DNA of 64,000 bases, from assembly GCA_028583405.1 (NCBI GenBank), contig CM053247.1:12392063-12456062 (forward strand), given 5' to 3'. A model generated the notes under the pieces. The model was not told where the DNA came from. It searched no databases and saw only the letters and a program-made list of their open reading frames with translations. Each line of letters begins with the position of its first letter. The first letter of the stretch is position 1. The position numbers and the translations under genes are program-made. Positions 11,701-20,927 of this stretch are shown in pieces. Source of the DNA: Pogonophryne albipinna (Eukaryota > Chordata > Actinopteri > Perciformes > Artedidraconidae).

Positions 11701-13685
11701 GGGAGTTTCAGCGCTGGGTAGCTGCCCTCAGATTGGACCCCGCGCGTCATGGCGCACGGAGAGTGATGGTCACTATGAAATGCGTAATGGCACTGCGCCA
11801 CTGGCTACACCCGACTTTTCTAGTACGGGGCGTGCCTATGGGTGCTGTCCTATCGCGGAAGGTAGTCACCACAGACGCATGTCTGACGGGCTGGGGGGGT
11901 ATATACGAAGGTCGACCTGTGAGGGGTCTCTGGAGCAGAGACCTCCAACGGTCACACATAAATTATCTGGAGCTTTTAGCGGTGTTCCTCACCCTGAAAC
12001 GCTTTCTGCGTTTTCTCAGAGGACATCATGTCCTCGTGAGGACAGACAACACGACCACAATATCGTATATAAACCGCCAAGGGGGTTTGCGTTCTCTCCA
12101 GTTACACATGCTGGCACGCAAACTGATCTTATGGAGCTGCGGACGTCTCCTCTCTCTGAGAGCGACGCACGTACCAGGAGTGATGAACCTCGGGGCAGAT
12201 CTGCTGTCCAGAGGTGCACCACTATATGCAGACTGGACTCTACATCATAATTGTGAGTCAGCTGTGGGTGCGTTACGGACGAGCCGCGGTAGATCTGTTC
12301 GCATCAAAAGAAAATGCTCAATGTCAGCTGTTCTTTTCAATGCACGATTTAAACGCACCGTTAGGCGTGGACGCGCTCGCGCACGTTTGGCCTCCGGTCC
12401 TTCTGTACGCGTTCCCACCCCTGGCTCTGATACCCCTAACTCTGGCCAGAGTGAGAGAACAACGCCACACACTTATCCTGATAGCTCCGCACTGGCCTGC
12501 AATGTACTGGCTGGCGGAGATATATCAGTTGCTGTGCGGGCAGCCGTGGCAGCTCCCACTACGCAGGGACATACTGTCTCAGGCGGGGGGGACGATCTTT
12601 CACCCACACCCAGAGCGCTTGGCACTATGGGCCTGGCCCGTGAGTGGTACAATCTGAATACAGTGGGGCTCCCTCAGAAGGTGATAAACACTATTCAGAG
12701 TGCAAGAGCTTCCTCCACCAGGTCCCTCTATGACTGTAAGTGGAGGGTGTTTGAGGAGTGGTGCCTTCAAAAAGGACACATCTCTTTTCAATGTCCTGTT
12801 GGGGTGATTTTATCATTTCTACAGGACTTAATTGATAAACACAGAGCTTTCTCTACGATCAAAGTGTACCTGGCTGCTATTGCTGCATGCCATGTGGGCT
12901 TTGAGGGAAAGACGGCTAGCCAACATCCCTTGGTCTGCCGTTTTATGAAAGGGGCTCGTAGGCTCCTCCCTGTTTCCAGGTCACTGGTGCCCTTATGGGA
13001 CTTGGCAGTGGTTTTAGATGGGCTCACTCGACCTCCATTTGAACCCCTGGAAGAAGCTGACATGAAACACCTGTCACTGAAGACAGTGCTGTTACTGGCT
13101 CTGGCATCTGCCAAGCGAGTCAGTGACATTCATGCGCTCTCTGTACATCCTTCATGCACTCAGTTTGCCCCGGGGCAAACGAGAGTGTTGCTGAAGCCCA
13201 ACCCTGCCTTTATACCTAAGGTGGTTGGCTCATGTACCCCCATTGACATTGTGGCATTTCCTCCGCCGCTGTGTTCCTCTGAGGAACAGCGGCCAAATTT
13301 GCTGTGTCCAGTTTGTGCTTTACGCACCTATATGGACAGGTCAAAAGAGTTTCGTTGCAATGACCAACTCTTTGTATCCTGGGCTAACCCTCAGAAGGGC
13401 AAGCCCGTTACCAGGCAACGGCTCTCCCACTGGATTGTGGAAGCGATTGCTCTGGCTTATACGAGTCAGGGTTTGCAGGCACCAACGGGCCTGCGTGCTC
13501 ATTCTACTCGTGGACTGGTTACATCCTGGGCTTTGTTCAAGGGTGTTTCCATCCAAGACATTTGTGCAGCAGCGAGCTGGTCCTCGCCGCTCACTTTTGT
13601 CCGCTTTTACAGGCTAGATGTCTCTGCTCCAAGTGTGGCCCGCGCAGTGCTGGGCCCCGCGTTGAGACAGAGTTCTACCTGTTAA
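11697..13685 (+). CDS. DIRS RNase H plus tyrosine recombinase in one 662-codon frame
   Basis: The first third is the RNase H domain, with all four acidic positions visible: TDACLTGWGG, HINYLELLAV, VRTDNTTTIS and NLGADLLSR. The last third is the tyrosine recombinase that integrates the circular DNA copy: R474 (SAKRVSDIHA), H602-x-x-R605 (AHSTRG) and Y638 (FVRFYRLDV), preceded by a SAM-like N-terminal domain (ASSTRSLYDCKWRVFEEWC). Between about 12235 and 12640 the family sequence (VDLFASKENAQC, LAEIYQLL, GGTIFHPHPERLALWAWPVSG) lies in a second, overlapping frame (12214-12657), while this frame stays open by chance. The natural protein would therefore be two overlapping ORFs, or two compensating shifts occurred. 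The recombinase part looks intact. Confidence 0.85.
   Translation: MREFQRWVAALRLDPARHGARRVMVTMKCVMALRHWLHPTFLVRGVPMGAVLSRKVVTTDACLTGWGGIYEGRPVRGLWSRDLQRSHINYLELLAVFLTLKRFLRFLRGHHVLVRTDNTTTISYINRQGGLRSLQLHMLARKLILWSCGRLLSLRATHVPGVMNLGADLLSRGAPLYADWTLHHNCESAVGALRTSRGRSVRIKRKCSMSAVLFNARFKRTVRRGRARARLASGPSVRVPTPGSDTPNSGQSERTTPHTYPDSSALACNVLAGGDISVAVRAAVAAPTTQGHTVSGGGDDLSPTPRALGTMGLAREWYNLNTVGLPQKVINTIQSARASSTRSLYDCKWRVFEEWCLQKGHISFQCPVGVILSFLQDLIDKHRAFSTIKVYLAAIAACHVGFEGKTASQHPLVCRFMKGARRLLPVSRSLVPLWDLAVVLDGLTRPPFEPLEEADMKHLSLKTVLLLALASAKRVSDIHALSVHPSCTQFAPGQTRVLLKPNPAFIPKVVGSCTPIDIVAFPPPLCSSEEQRPNLLCPVCALRTYMDRSKEFRCNDQLFVSWANPQKGKPVTRQRLSHWIVEAIALAYTSQGLQAPTGLRAHSTRGLVTSWALFKGVSIQDICAAASWSSPLTFVRFYRLDVSAPSVARAVLGPALRQSSTC
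12214..12657 (+). pseudogene. DIRS connection region downstream of RNase H, alternate frame
   Basis: This frame carries the conserved DIRS segment after RNase H: RAAVDLFASKENAQCQLFFS, LNAPLGVDALAHVWP, LLYAFPPLALIPLTLARV and the closing FHPHPERLALWAWPVSG. It overlaps the 11697-13685 frame in a different register. In DIRS elements the RT/RNase H ORF and the recombinase ORF commonly overlap, so the end of this frame at 12657, next to the recombinase start (MGLAREWYNLN), may be the natural end of the RT/RNase H protein. It is out of register with the RNase H catalytic part upstream, which implies an indel near 12230. Confidence 0.7.
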
Positions 13686-13746
13686 GTTCTGGTTGTTTTG
13701 GTAATTTTCGAGATAAGCATGTCTATCAATACGGGAGTTTCAATAT

Positions 13747-13842
13747 CCCATAGTGAGACATCGAACTGAGTGTTATGAATGAGAACTATAGGTTACTTAC
13801 GTAACCCCAGTTCTCAGAGTAACATGAAGTGAGATGTCTCAC
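13747..13842. repeat. DIRS internal complementary region
   Basis: 13747-13786 is the reverse complement of the left end (7227-7267, one mismatch seen). 13786-13842 is the reverse complement of the right end (14029-14085, one mismatch seen). The two halves abut exactly where the two element ends would meet in a circle. This is the template structure that lets DIRS elements form a closed circular intermediate. Confidence 0.92.
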
Positions 13843-13854
13843 CAGACGGCCCTT

Positions 13855-14085
13855 CTTGCTAAGGCGAAGCGAGAAGAGATGCTTATTTTGAATGACGCTG
13901 CGTCATAGCGCACGCTACTTAAAGGGTGGGTGGATTCCCTGACGTTGACGTCAAGATCACCAGCCAATCAGGATTGGCGTAATGAGATTGATGCTTCTGT
14001 TTGCATATGCGTTGAGGCGCATCCCATAGTGAGACATCTCACTTCATGTTACTCTGAGAACTGGGGTCACGTAAGTAACCTATAG
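13855..14085. repeat. DIRS right inverted terminal repeat
   Basis: The segment is the inverse of the left repeat, matching the left copy across the block CACCCACCCTTTAAGTAGC/GACGTCAACGTCAGGG and on through ATTACGCCAATCCTGATTGG. It gives the undisturbed junction that shows the 7281-8197 block is an insertion in the left copy. Confidence 0.88.
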
Positions 14086-14726
14086 ATTTCTCACTCCATC
14101 GTTGTAGTGTCCTTGTTACCGGTCTGTCCTGTTTAAGTTTCTGCCTGTAAGCAGGCAGCAGCAGCAGAGAGATGTGGTCTGATTTGCCGAAGGGAGGGCG
14201 AGGGATAGCCTTATATCCATGTCGAAAAGGGGAATAAACATGGTCCAGTATGTTTTTTCCCGCGCGTCTGGCAGCTGATGTGTTGAAAGTATCTCGGCAG
14301 AACTTTCTTCATGTTGGCGGTATTAAAGTCCCCGGCCACAACGAACGCCGCCTCTGGCCGTGAAGTCTCCGTACTGTTGATAATCCCAAACAGCTGATCG
14401 AGTGCCGTGTTGTTGTCGGCGAGCGGTGGAATATACACTGCTGTGATCACAACAGTTACAGATGTATTCTCTCGGCATGTGATCATGAGGTGCTCTAAAT
14501 GAGAGGAACAGTCCGAAGAAATAATCCTCACATCTGTACACCAGTTCTTATTTATCATGAGACACACACCGCCTCCCATGAACACATTGTGTGTTTTCAT
14601 GCGAGTACACATGAGTGAGTAGGACATGATGGTCCACCAAACATGCAGTCTGTGTACAAGGCCCTTCTCCCATGAGTGATCAATGACAAGGGCTTTTTGT
14701 AGTTTGGGGGCAAAGCACATTGGCAT
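14086..14726 (-). pseudogene. AP-like endonuclease domain of the Rex1-like LINE
   Basis: From 14726 down, the minus strand reads as the C-terminal part of an AP-type endonuclease: GGGVCLMINKNWCTD, VVITAVYIPPLADNNTAL, then AAFVVAGDFNTANMKKVLPRY and a TRGKKHTG block. The GDFN motif holds a catalytic Asp/Asn pair, and the YIPP motif is typical of CR1-group LINEs. The N-terminal part of the domain (catalytic Glu region) is absent or unrecognisable beyond 14726. The expected SDH motif near the end is lost in the frame that stops at 14211. The DIRS insertion at 7227-14085 separates this piece from the rest of the LINE. Confidence 0.75.
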
Positions 14727-14730
14727 GCTG

Positions 14731-16505
14731 TAGTGTAGATGTTATTCCCAATTCATAGGGACCACATTATGAAACCTGTTTCAGGGAATGTAGTCCTCAT
14801 CAACCTTTCCACACTCTTATAAAAGATTCATGGAACTGCTTGTTTTGCCTTGGCAACGCCATGGGACTAAAAGCTATAGGTGATACCTCTGAGAGGCAAG
14901 TTGTGGCCTGAATAGTACCCTGTTTGCTTTCCATTGCCAAATAATAAAGTATGATTACATTAGACGTAGGAAAACTATGCATTGGGTTTGCAATTGATGA
15001 TATGACAATCAATTGATATTCAACACTAATACATAACAAGCACTCATCCACATTTCGTTATAAAGAAATTACCTTGATAATGGGAAGCTTTACACCTGCA
15101 TAATATTCACATAAATAGACTAGAGATTGATTTATCAATTACTACAGTCAACATTGATTTGCAATTTAGTTTGAATGTAATGTGTGATGGATTTCAGTTG
15201 AGAATAATACATTGTCATGTTAATTTAATAAAAATGTGACAGACTTGAATGGAGTATAATGGAGGCACTGAAGCCGAGCTAAAGACAATATTAGAACATT
15301 TTGTGAGGGTTCCCCCTCGCTGAATGCTAAACAAATGTACCTGGTGCTGTTGAAATTAAGTTAAAAGTGTTAATACAGTGTCACATTTGCTAACCTACTA
15401 AGGAGGGATTATTTGCACTGAGCTGCATGCTCTCTTCAATTATGTACATGAAAACAAACAAAGCAGGTGTTCAGCGAAAAATATATAGGATCTGAAATGA
15501 TTCCCACAATCTCTTTTACAAAAATGTATTATTGATCAGACTGAAACAATAACACAGACAATAGCAAGTGAATATTTAATCAAAGACCAGCATTTCTCGA
15601 CTGATGAGGATAAACATATGTCTTCATTGTTATTGCACTGGATCCAGCCACATCGTTTGGGCTGGCTTTCATCACACTTACAGCAAATTACAAAAGGGGA
15701 AACTTATTTTATTATGCCTCCTCTGAATTATAGATATGGTTCTGAGTCCCTGGACAGCTGTTTCCTTCTCTTTCACACTCTCATGGTCTTTTTTCATTTT
15801 CTCTTTCCCCTGGGAAGATAGTGAGTCAATCCTTGAAGAAACGCGAGAGAATTTCAAGACTTTAAACACTGATCTGGTGTCTTTGGTGCGGATAAATATT
15901 CCAATTGTTTTTATTGTGGCAGTTAGAAACCTACACTTTGTGAATTGCTTGATCCGTTTTGGCAGCATGGGGAGACATTTTCATGATTCCAAACAGGCAA
16001 TTGAAGAACAGGATAAACATTAGACCAGCTACATAACTATCTCATCCAACAAACAACAAGGCATGACATTCCTTTAATGGCACATGTACAACTTGGCCTG
16101 TAGCTGTTGAGCAATGCATGATTCACATGTTTAATAGGGAGTGCATGCGGGAGGGCAATTACACGAGCAGCCAAAGGGAATAAGAAGTATGCTAGGATGT
16201 GCCAGCCCGCTGCTACAGTAGCAGCAACACACACATGACCTCTCATGACCTTTCCTCACAGATGTACTCACGCTTCAGTAGAAGTGGAAGGAAGTCTAAA
16301 GTGAGTTAGCAGCCCACAACCCGAGAAGTTGTGGAGAATCCATGATACATTAGTTCAACCTGAAGCTGCTCTCTTTCAATCTGCTGCGTAGTTCCCCTAC
16401 CTTATTGATGATTTATGTCACAGCGGGATTTGTTCCGTGGGATTTGCGGGTCTCATTCCCTCCCTTGTCGGCTCTGTGGCTGCGCCTGGCTGCACAAGGT
16501 GGTAC
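14731..16505. other. non-repetitive AT-rich sequence, no gene seen
   Basis: Only short open frames without motifs. The frames at 15618-16023 on both strands overlap each other and show no coding character. No transposon ends were found. Confidence 0.5.
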
Positions 16506-16587
16506 GTATGAGCAAGCCCGCCTTAACCTGCCATCAGGCCCTGTGGCTTTTGTAAGGCCCCCTATTTAAACAACAAATCAAAGTCAT

Positions 16588-17022
16588 TTATAGCCTCGGC
16601 AGGCTCTGTGATCGCACTTCTCCACTCTGCTCTACGCGCGCCTGGTCCTCTCCTCCAGATGAGTGACGTATCGGGCCTCCCTCATGTATTTGTCCGGTTG
16701 CCGTTGGCTCCCCTCCACGTAGCAAGTCCTCGTCGTCCTCTCCATCTCCTCCAACAGATAATGTCCCTCCTGTCTGTTTTTCCTCTCCCGCTACTCCATC
16801 GGTATCAGAACCAGACGGCCTACTTTGCTCCGAGGCCCCGCGGCCGGCACCGCTGCCGCTCGGTACAGAACTCATCTGTCCTTCCTCCTCATCCTGGCCT
16901 ACAGGTTTAAAATAACCTGTAAGCTTCGGCATTTTTTGTAATAGCTACTTGTCTCGAAACTCCTTTTCCCTCAACAATTTCCTTTTCCGAGCGCCACTCT
17001 CAAACTTTTTCTTCTCCGACAT
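16588..17022 (-). pseudogene. N-terminal fragment of a hAT (ZMYM1-like) transposase-derived protein
   Basis: From the ATG at 17022 the minus strand reads MSEKKKFESGARKRKLLREK, followed after a stop by MPKLTGYFKPVGQDEEEG from 16932 and an acidic, Gly/Ser-rich low-complexity region to 16588. A lysine/arginine-rich start of the form SGAxKRKxxxE, then PKLTxFFK, is typical of the ZMYM1/TTF-type hAT proteins. The stop between the two parts and the absence of any TTF finger or catalytic domain make it a remnant. It lies in the left arm of the 16513-22433 element. Confidence 0.5.
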
Positions 17023-18157
17023 TTTCTCCTAAACAACCTTCATCTGTCACTCAATCACTCGCAATTTGAATAAGTCACATGTGAAACATATTCTCATTCT
17101 GATTGGCTGTGCCCACTGACTTTTACTGAGTCATCATTTTTGAGAAAAATCTCTGGAATCCATCGATCTGATTGATTAGCGGAGCAAATTATCAAAATAG
17201 TACGGAGGGAAGATATTTTCGTTTGGATCACTGGTCTGGGGGAAGCTCACGAGTGTGTGTATACGTGTGTGTGTTTGTGTATTTTTGCGTTTGTGTGTAT
17301 TGTGTTTGTTTCCCGGGGAAAACACTCACGAGAAACACCGGCTGTTGTTATGCCTGCTGTGACGTTAAGTTACTCCGTTCTCCGCTTGTAATTATGCCGT
17401 TACAAGCTTCAAAGCTGTATTTATCATCTGAATTTGCCGAAACAAGTTTAATATTCTGAAAGCCAAGACTTTGTTTAAATGAAATCAGATGAAAATAAAC
17501 TGTAACGGACCCTGCCGTGTTATCTATGATTACTATACGCCAGGGGTATTCAACTAACATTCAACGAGGTCCAGTTAGTGAAAATCTCCCCATGCAAAGG
17601 TCCGGAACATCAAAATGTCTAACTTGCTTTATGAATTAGTGTGATATATATTGAAGTGACCTGTAGCTTTATCAACGTCTGCATGTAATCAACAACTGAC
17701 TGCCAATCAAATAAAGAAAGTACAATTCATAAACAACAATATTTATTGTCAATTAACATTGAACTATACAGATATACAGTAAATACTGTGGATATGTGTA
17801 ATGTTCCTCTCGGGCTGCATTTAAAAATAAAATAGAGAAAATAAATAAAATAGCTTTTGAAAATATGTGCATCTTAAAGTGCTTAATTTTAGATAAATAA
17901 AATAAAGTGTAGCAGCAGCTTGAGTTTCCCTTTTTCTTTGTTAACCGTTTTACATCATGACTTAACAGTTTCAGACGATTATAGAACAATATCAGTCTTT
18001 ACACATCATAACAATTGAACAGTTTTAAAGTTTCTCTTTCTTTCCCTCTTATATTGCAGTCCCTCACTCACTTTTTTTAAATTCAGTGCGAGAATTGAGC
18101 TCGAGCTTGTCCTGCCAGGAGTTTGTAAATCTGGGCTGAAATGGTGTCAGGGCCATT

Positions 18158-18818
18158 AGGCGCATTCACACCGCAGTACTTTTCCCACAAAGGTTCATCA
18201 GAACTTAGTTCATGAGAACTCTTTAGTTCTCATGAACTAAGTAAAGATCGCGTTCGCACCGGAATAAGTCCCTGGGGGAGGATTAGGCAAATGAAGCCGC
18301 TGACGTCACTTCTTCTTCTTCTGCTTTGGGTTTACTGGCAGGCCGCAAACCACTTCACGGCGTATACTGCCGCCCAAAGTCCCCGGCCGGAAGTCCAGTA
18401 GAAGCTGCTGGGACTCCCAGCAGCTTCTACTGAAGCCTTCCGAGTAAATCGCCAGAACGCCGACACCTCCTCATCTCCACCGCTCCCATGTTTTATTTTG
18501 TGTTGCCATAAGTTAGTCTCTCTGCGTTTCTGCGCTGGGCTAATGCTAATGCTAATAATGCTAATGCGAGGATAATAAAATGGCGGCTTCACAAAACTTT
18601 TTGGGAGTTTTACGGGGCGTAGTTTGCAATCCGCCCAGCCAATCAGACATAGGAACCTTTTTCTCCCATGAAAGTCCCTGCTCTCTAGCAGGGACGGAAA
18701 AGGGGGTGAAAAGGTTCTCATGAACTAATTTTAGTTCCGGCTCTTTTTGGTGTGAACGCAACATTTCGGAACTATATCGGAACTAAAGTGGGAAAAGTAC
18801 TGCGGTGTGAACGCGCCT
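18158..18818. mobile_element. TIR MITE with internal palindromes
   Basis: The ends AGGCGCATTCACACCGCAGT and its complement at 18788-18818 form about 30-bp TIRs, flanked by ATT on both sides (3 bp). The size (661 bp), TIRs and 3-bp target duplication suggest a PIF/Harbinger-like MITE, although ATT is not the usual TWA. A long minus-strand open frame (18332-18721) shows no known domain. It contains two perfect 17-bp-arm palindromes. Confidence 0.65.
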
Positions 18819-19510
18819 ATTCTCATACACATGCAGGTGCTCATTGGTTACAGTGATGCAAACACAGGTAGGTGAAAAAAGAGAGAACTATTCGAAGCAG
18901 AAAAAACAAAGGCCTGTGCTATAATGCTTCAATTAACTGGCTATTATTTATAATATACTCAGATCAATAGCAGACAGAGATGTTAAGTTATAAATCAAGG
19001 GTTTTTATTATTATTTACAGCAGGGATGGGGAACCTTTTTCCTTTCAATTTTTACAACATCCTCCGAGGGTCGTACAAATTATTGAACTCAACCTCTGCT
19101 TAAAAAAACTAAAATCACAGCCCATTCATTTCGCCTTTCTTTCATGTTGTGCAAAGAAAAAGCAACCTCTTAATCCAGATACTTCACCATGACTCACGTA
19201 TGCATGCATGTGCACGGTTGTGGCATGACCAACAAAACAGAAAGATATGGACTAGGGGTGTAACGGTTCACAGAAGTCACGGTTCGGTTCATACCTCGGT
19301 TTGGGGGTCACGGTTCGGTACAACAAGGAAAAGCAAAAAAAAGTCCCAAATGCATATTTCTTTTAACAGTAGTGCAACTTTTGCTATGAAAATAAGGAAC
19401 TCTAACATTTGGAATCATTAACTGTATTACACAGTTAAAAACAAACCACAAACAGTAACACTCAGATGGCCATATTATTTATAATGGCTGATGTCAAACA
19501 AAAAGGTTAA

Positions 19511-20291
19511 AGGTCCCATGTCATGGCCATTTCCACTGATCATAATTCCATTGTTGAGGTCTACTAGAATAGAATTATACTGTGCAATTTTCCAAACTCA
19601 CATTGGTTTCGCATCCAGCATCTCTGTAAAGTATGTGTATTCATTCTCTCCACTAAACGGCTCGTTGCAACTCTTGCCCCCCCTCCCTGTGAGCCCAGTG
19701 TGCTCCGATTGGTCGGGACGTTGTGAATCGCGCTGAGCTCCGTGGACGTGTGATTTCCTTGTTTAGTGATACACAGCCAAACTCAACCTGAACACACACA
19801 AAGTCACAGCCGATGTAAAAACAATAAGTGTGGCTTGATATTGAGTAAGAAAAAGGTTGATAAACGCTGTGAGAATGGGTCTGCAGAGAGAATTTCGCCG
19901 CGATCCCAACTGTCTGTTATCAGCCTGCAGCCAGGGAGGAGAAATCAGCAGAGCTGCCTGCACTGAGTGTGTGAGGAAGTCCGTGGATTGGTCAATTTGG
20001 ACCAATCAGCAGGGGCTTAACGTAACGGCTCCGCGGACGTAACGTAACGGCTCCACGGATTGGTCCATTTTGTTCCGGGGACGACATGACATCATGATGT
20101 ACCCGGAAGAATCAAATGGACAGTGACGTATCTCCAACGAGGCGTTTTGGGGAGGTATTTTCTGTTTTAGAGTTTTACTCGCTACATGGTGTACTTTGAG
20201 GGTTTTGACTCTGCAAACCATTTACATGCATAAAAACCTTCATAACACACAAGGGGACGGGTAATAACCGGAAAAGCATGACATGGGACCT
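19511..20291. mobile_element. piggyBac-like MITE at a TTAA site
   Basis: The TIRs AGGTCCCATGTCATG / CATGACATGGGACCT lie between two TTAA copies (19507-19510 and 20292-20295). The sister hAT at 41555-42648 shows the empty site with a single TTAA near 42354-42357 (AAGGTTAAATAAGC on the complement). TTAA duplication and no coding capacity fit a piggyBac-type MITE of 781 bp. Confidence 0.85.
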
Positions 20292-20539
20292 TTAAATAAG
20301 CTGTACAACTAAAAAGAATGTCTTGAAAATATTTAAATAAATAATAAGAAAGTGTTTCAATCACAATCAATAAAAGGCAATACAGAACTGTATAACATCT
20401 CCTGATGTCAAAATATAAAATAAATACAATGATAAATATAAAACTAAATAAAATCTGTACCTTTAGGAGCAATGTCTAACATGTGTAATTAACTTGTGAG
20501 TGTGTGAGGCCATTATACCTAAATAAAGGTACTCAAGCT

Positions 20540-20927
20540 TTACTCAATTTTCAAGTTTTTCTTCAAAAAGATGAGTTTGTCTATGTTGTCAGTAGTGAGG
20601 GCAGATCTGTTGGCGGTAACTATGTTACCTGCCGTCGAGAAAACCCTCTCGCTGGGGACTGAGACTGACTCGGATGTGATTGAGCATGTTTGACGTGTTA
20701 CCACTAGCATACCGCACCGCTGTCGAACAACGCCGACACACTGTCCTCGTCCGATCCACAACTCGCACCCCATCATTGTTGTAGTCCACAGGGAACCCAA
20801 AATGTTCCCACACACCTGATTTAAAAGAAGCAGGTGGGTCTTCTAGCTCCTGTATGTTGTGTGAACTCGCCATAGCTACTAACTGTTCTTCTTCATGTAT
20901 TGTGTTCGTTTTGTTCTTGTTCTTCAT
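20540..20927 (-). pseudogene. hAT transposase remnant: BED finger joined to C-terminal tail (copy 1)
   Basis: From the ATG at 20927 the minus strand encodes a leader, then a BED-type finger: SGVWEHFGFPVDYN, a VCRRCSTAV C-x2-C pair and NTSNMLNHI, where the histidine part is incomplete because a deletion follows. The sequence then enters the extreme C-terminus of a hAT transposase (PSERVFSTAGNIVTANRSAL, ending DNIDKLIFLKKNLKIE), but in a different frame. The core with the DDE residues and most of the dimerisation domain is missing. Copy 2 at 41845-42108 has the same two parts in one frame. Alone it cannot transpose. Confidence 0.75.

Larger units (their letters stand above)
7227..14085 (+). mobile_element. 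DIRS-type tyrosine-recombinase retrotransposon, nearly full length
   Basis: The element has the full DIRS architecture: inverted terminal repeats (left 7227-8340, right about 13855-14085), Gag-like, RT, RNase H and tyrosine-recombinase sequences in that order on the plus strand, and an internal complementary region (13747-13842). One half of that region is the complement of the extreme left end and the other half the complement of the extreme right end. It interrupts the minus-strand LINE, whose sequence resumes at 14086. No target duplication is evident, as expected for recombinase-mediated insertion. The left repeat is itself interrupted by an LTR-like insertion (7281-8197). Gag and RT carry frameshifts and RT/RNase H has a deletion, so the copy is probably inactive. 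Confidence 0.92.
3410..14730 (-). mobile_element. Rex1/Babar-like non-LTR retrotransposon, split by two later insertions
   Basis: Minus-strand LINE pieces fit end to end: endonuclease (14086-14726), linker (6934-7226), reverse transcriptase (3687-5015) and a 3' untranslated tail ending in a CCTTGAACCTTGG-type repeat near 3410. The gaps are a DIRS element (7227-14085) and a TIR element (5016-6933). The parts follow the usual order of one CR1-group LINE. The Rex1/Babar assignment rests on protein similarity I recognise (YIPP and GDFN endonuclease motifs, FLGVHI, FFPQAIRLLN-like C-terminus) and is less certain than the LINE call. All coding parts are damaged. Confidence 0.7.

Noticed and set aside
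18332..18721. 129-codon minus-strand frame as a gene
   Set aside because: It lies wholly inside the MITE at 18158-18818, spans its palindrome and shows no protein motif.
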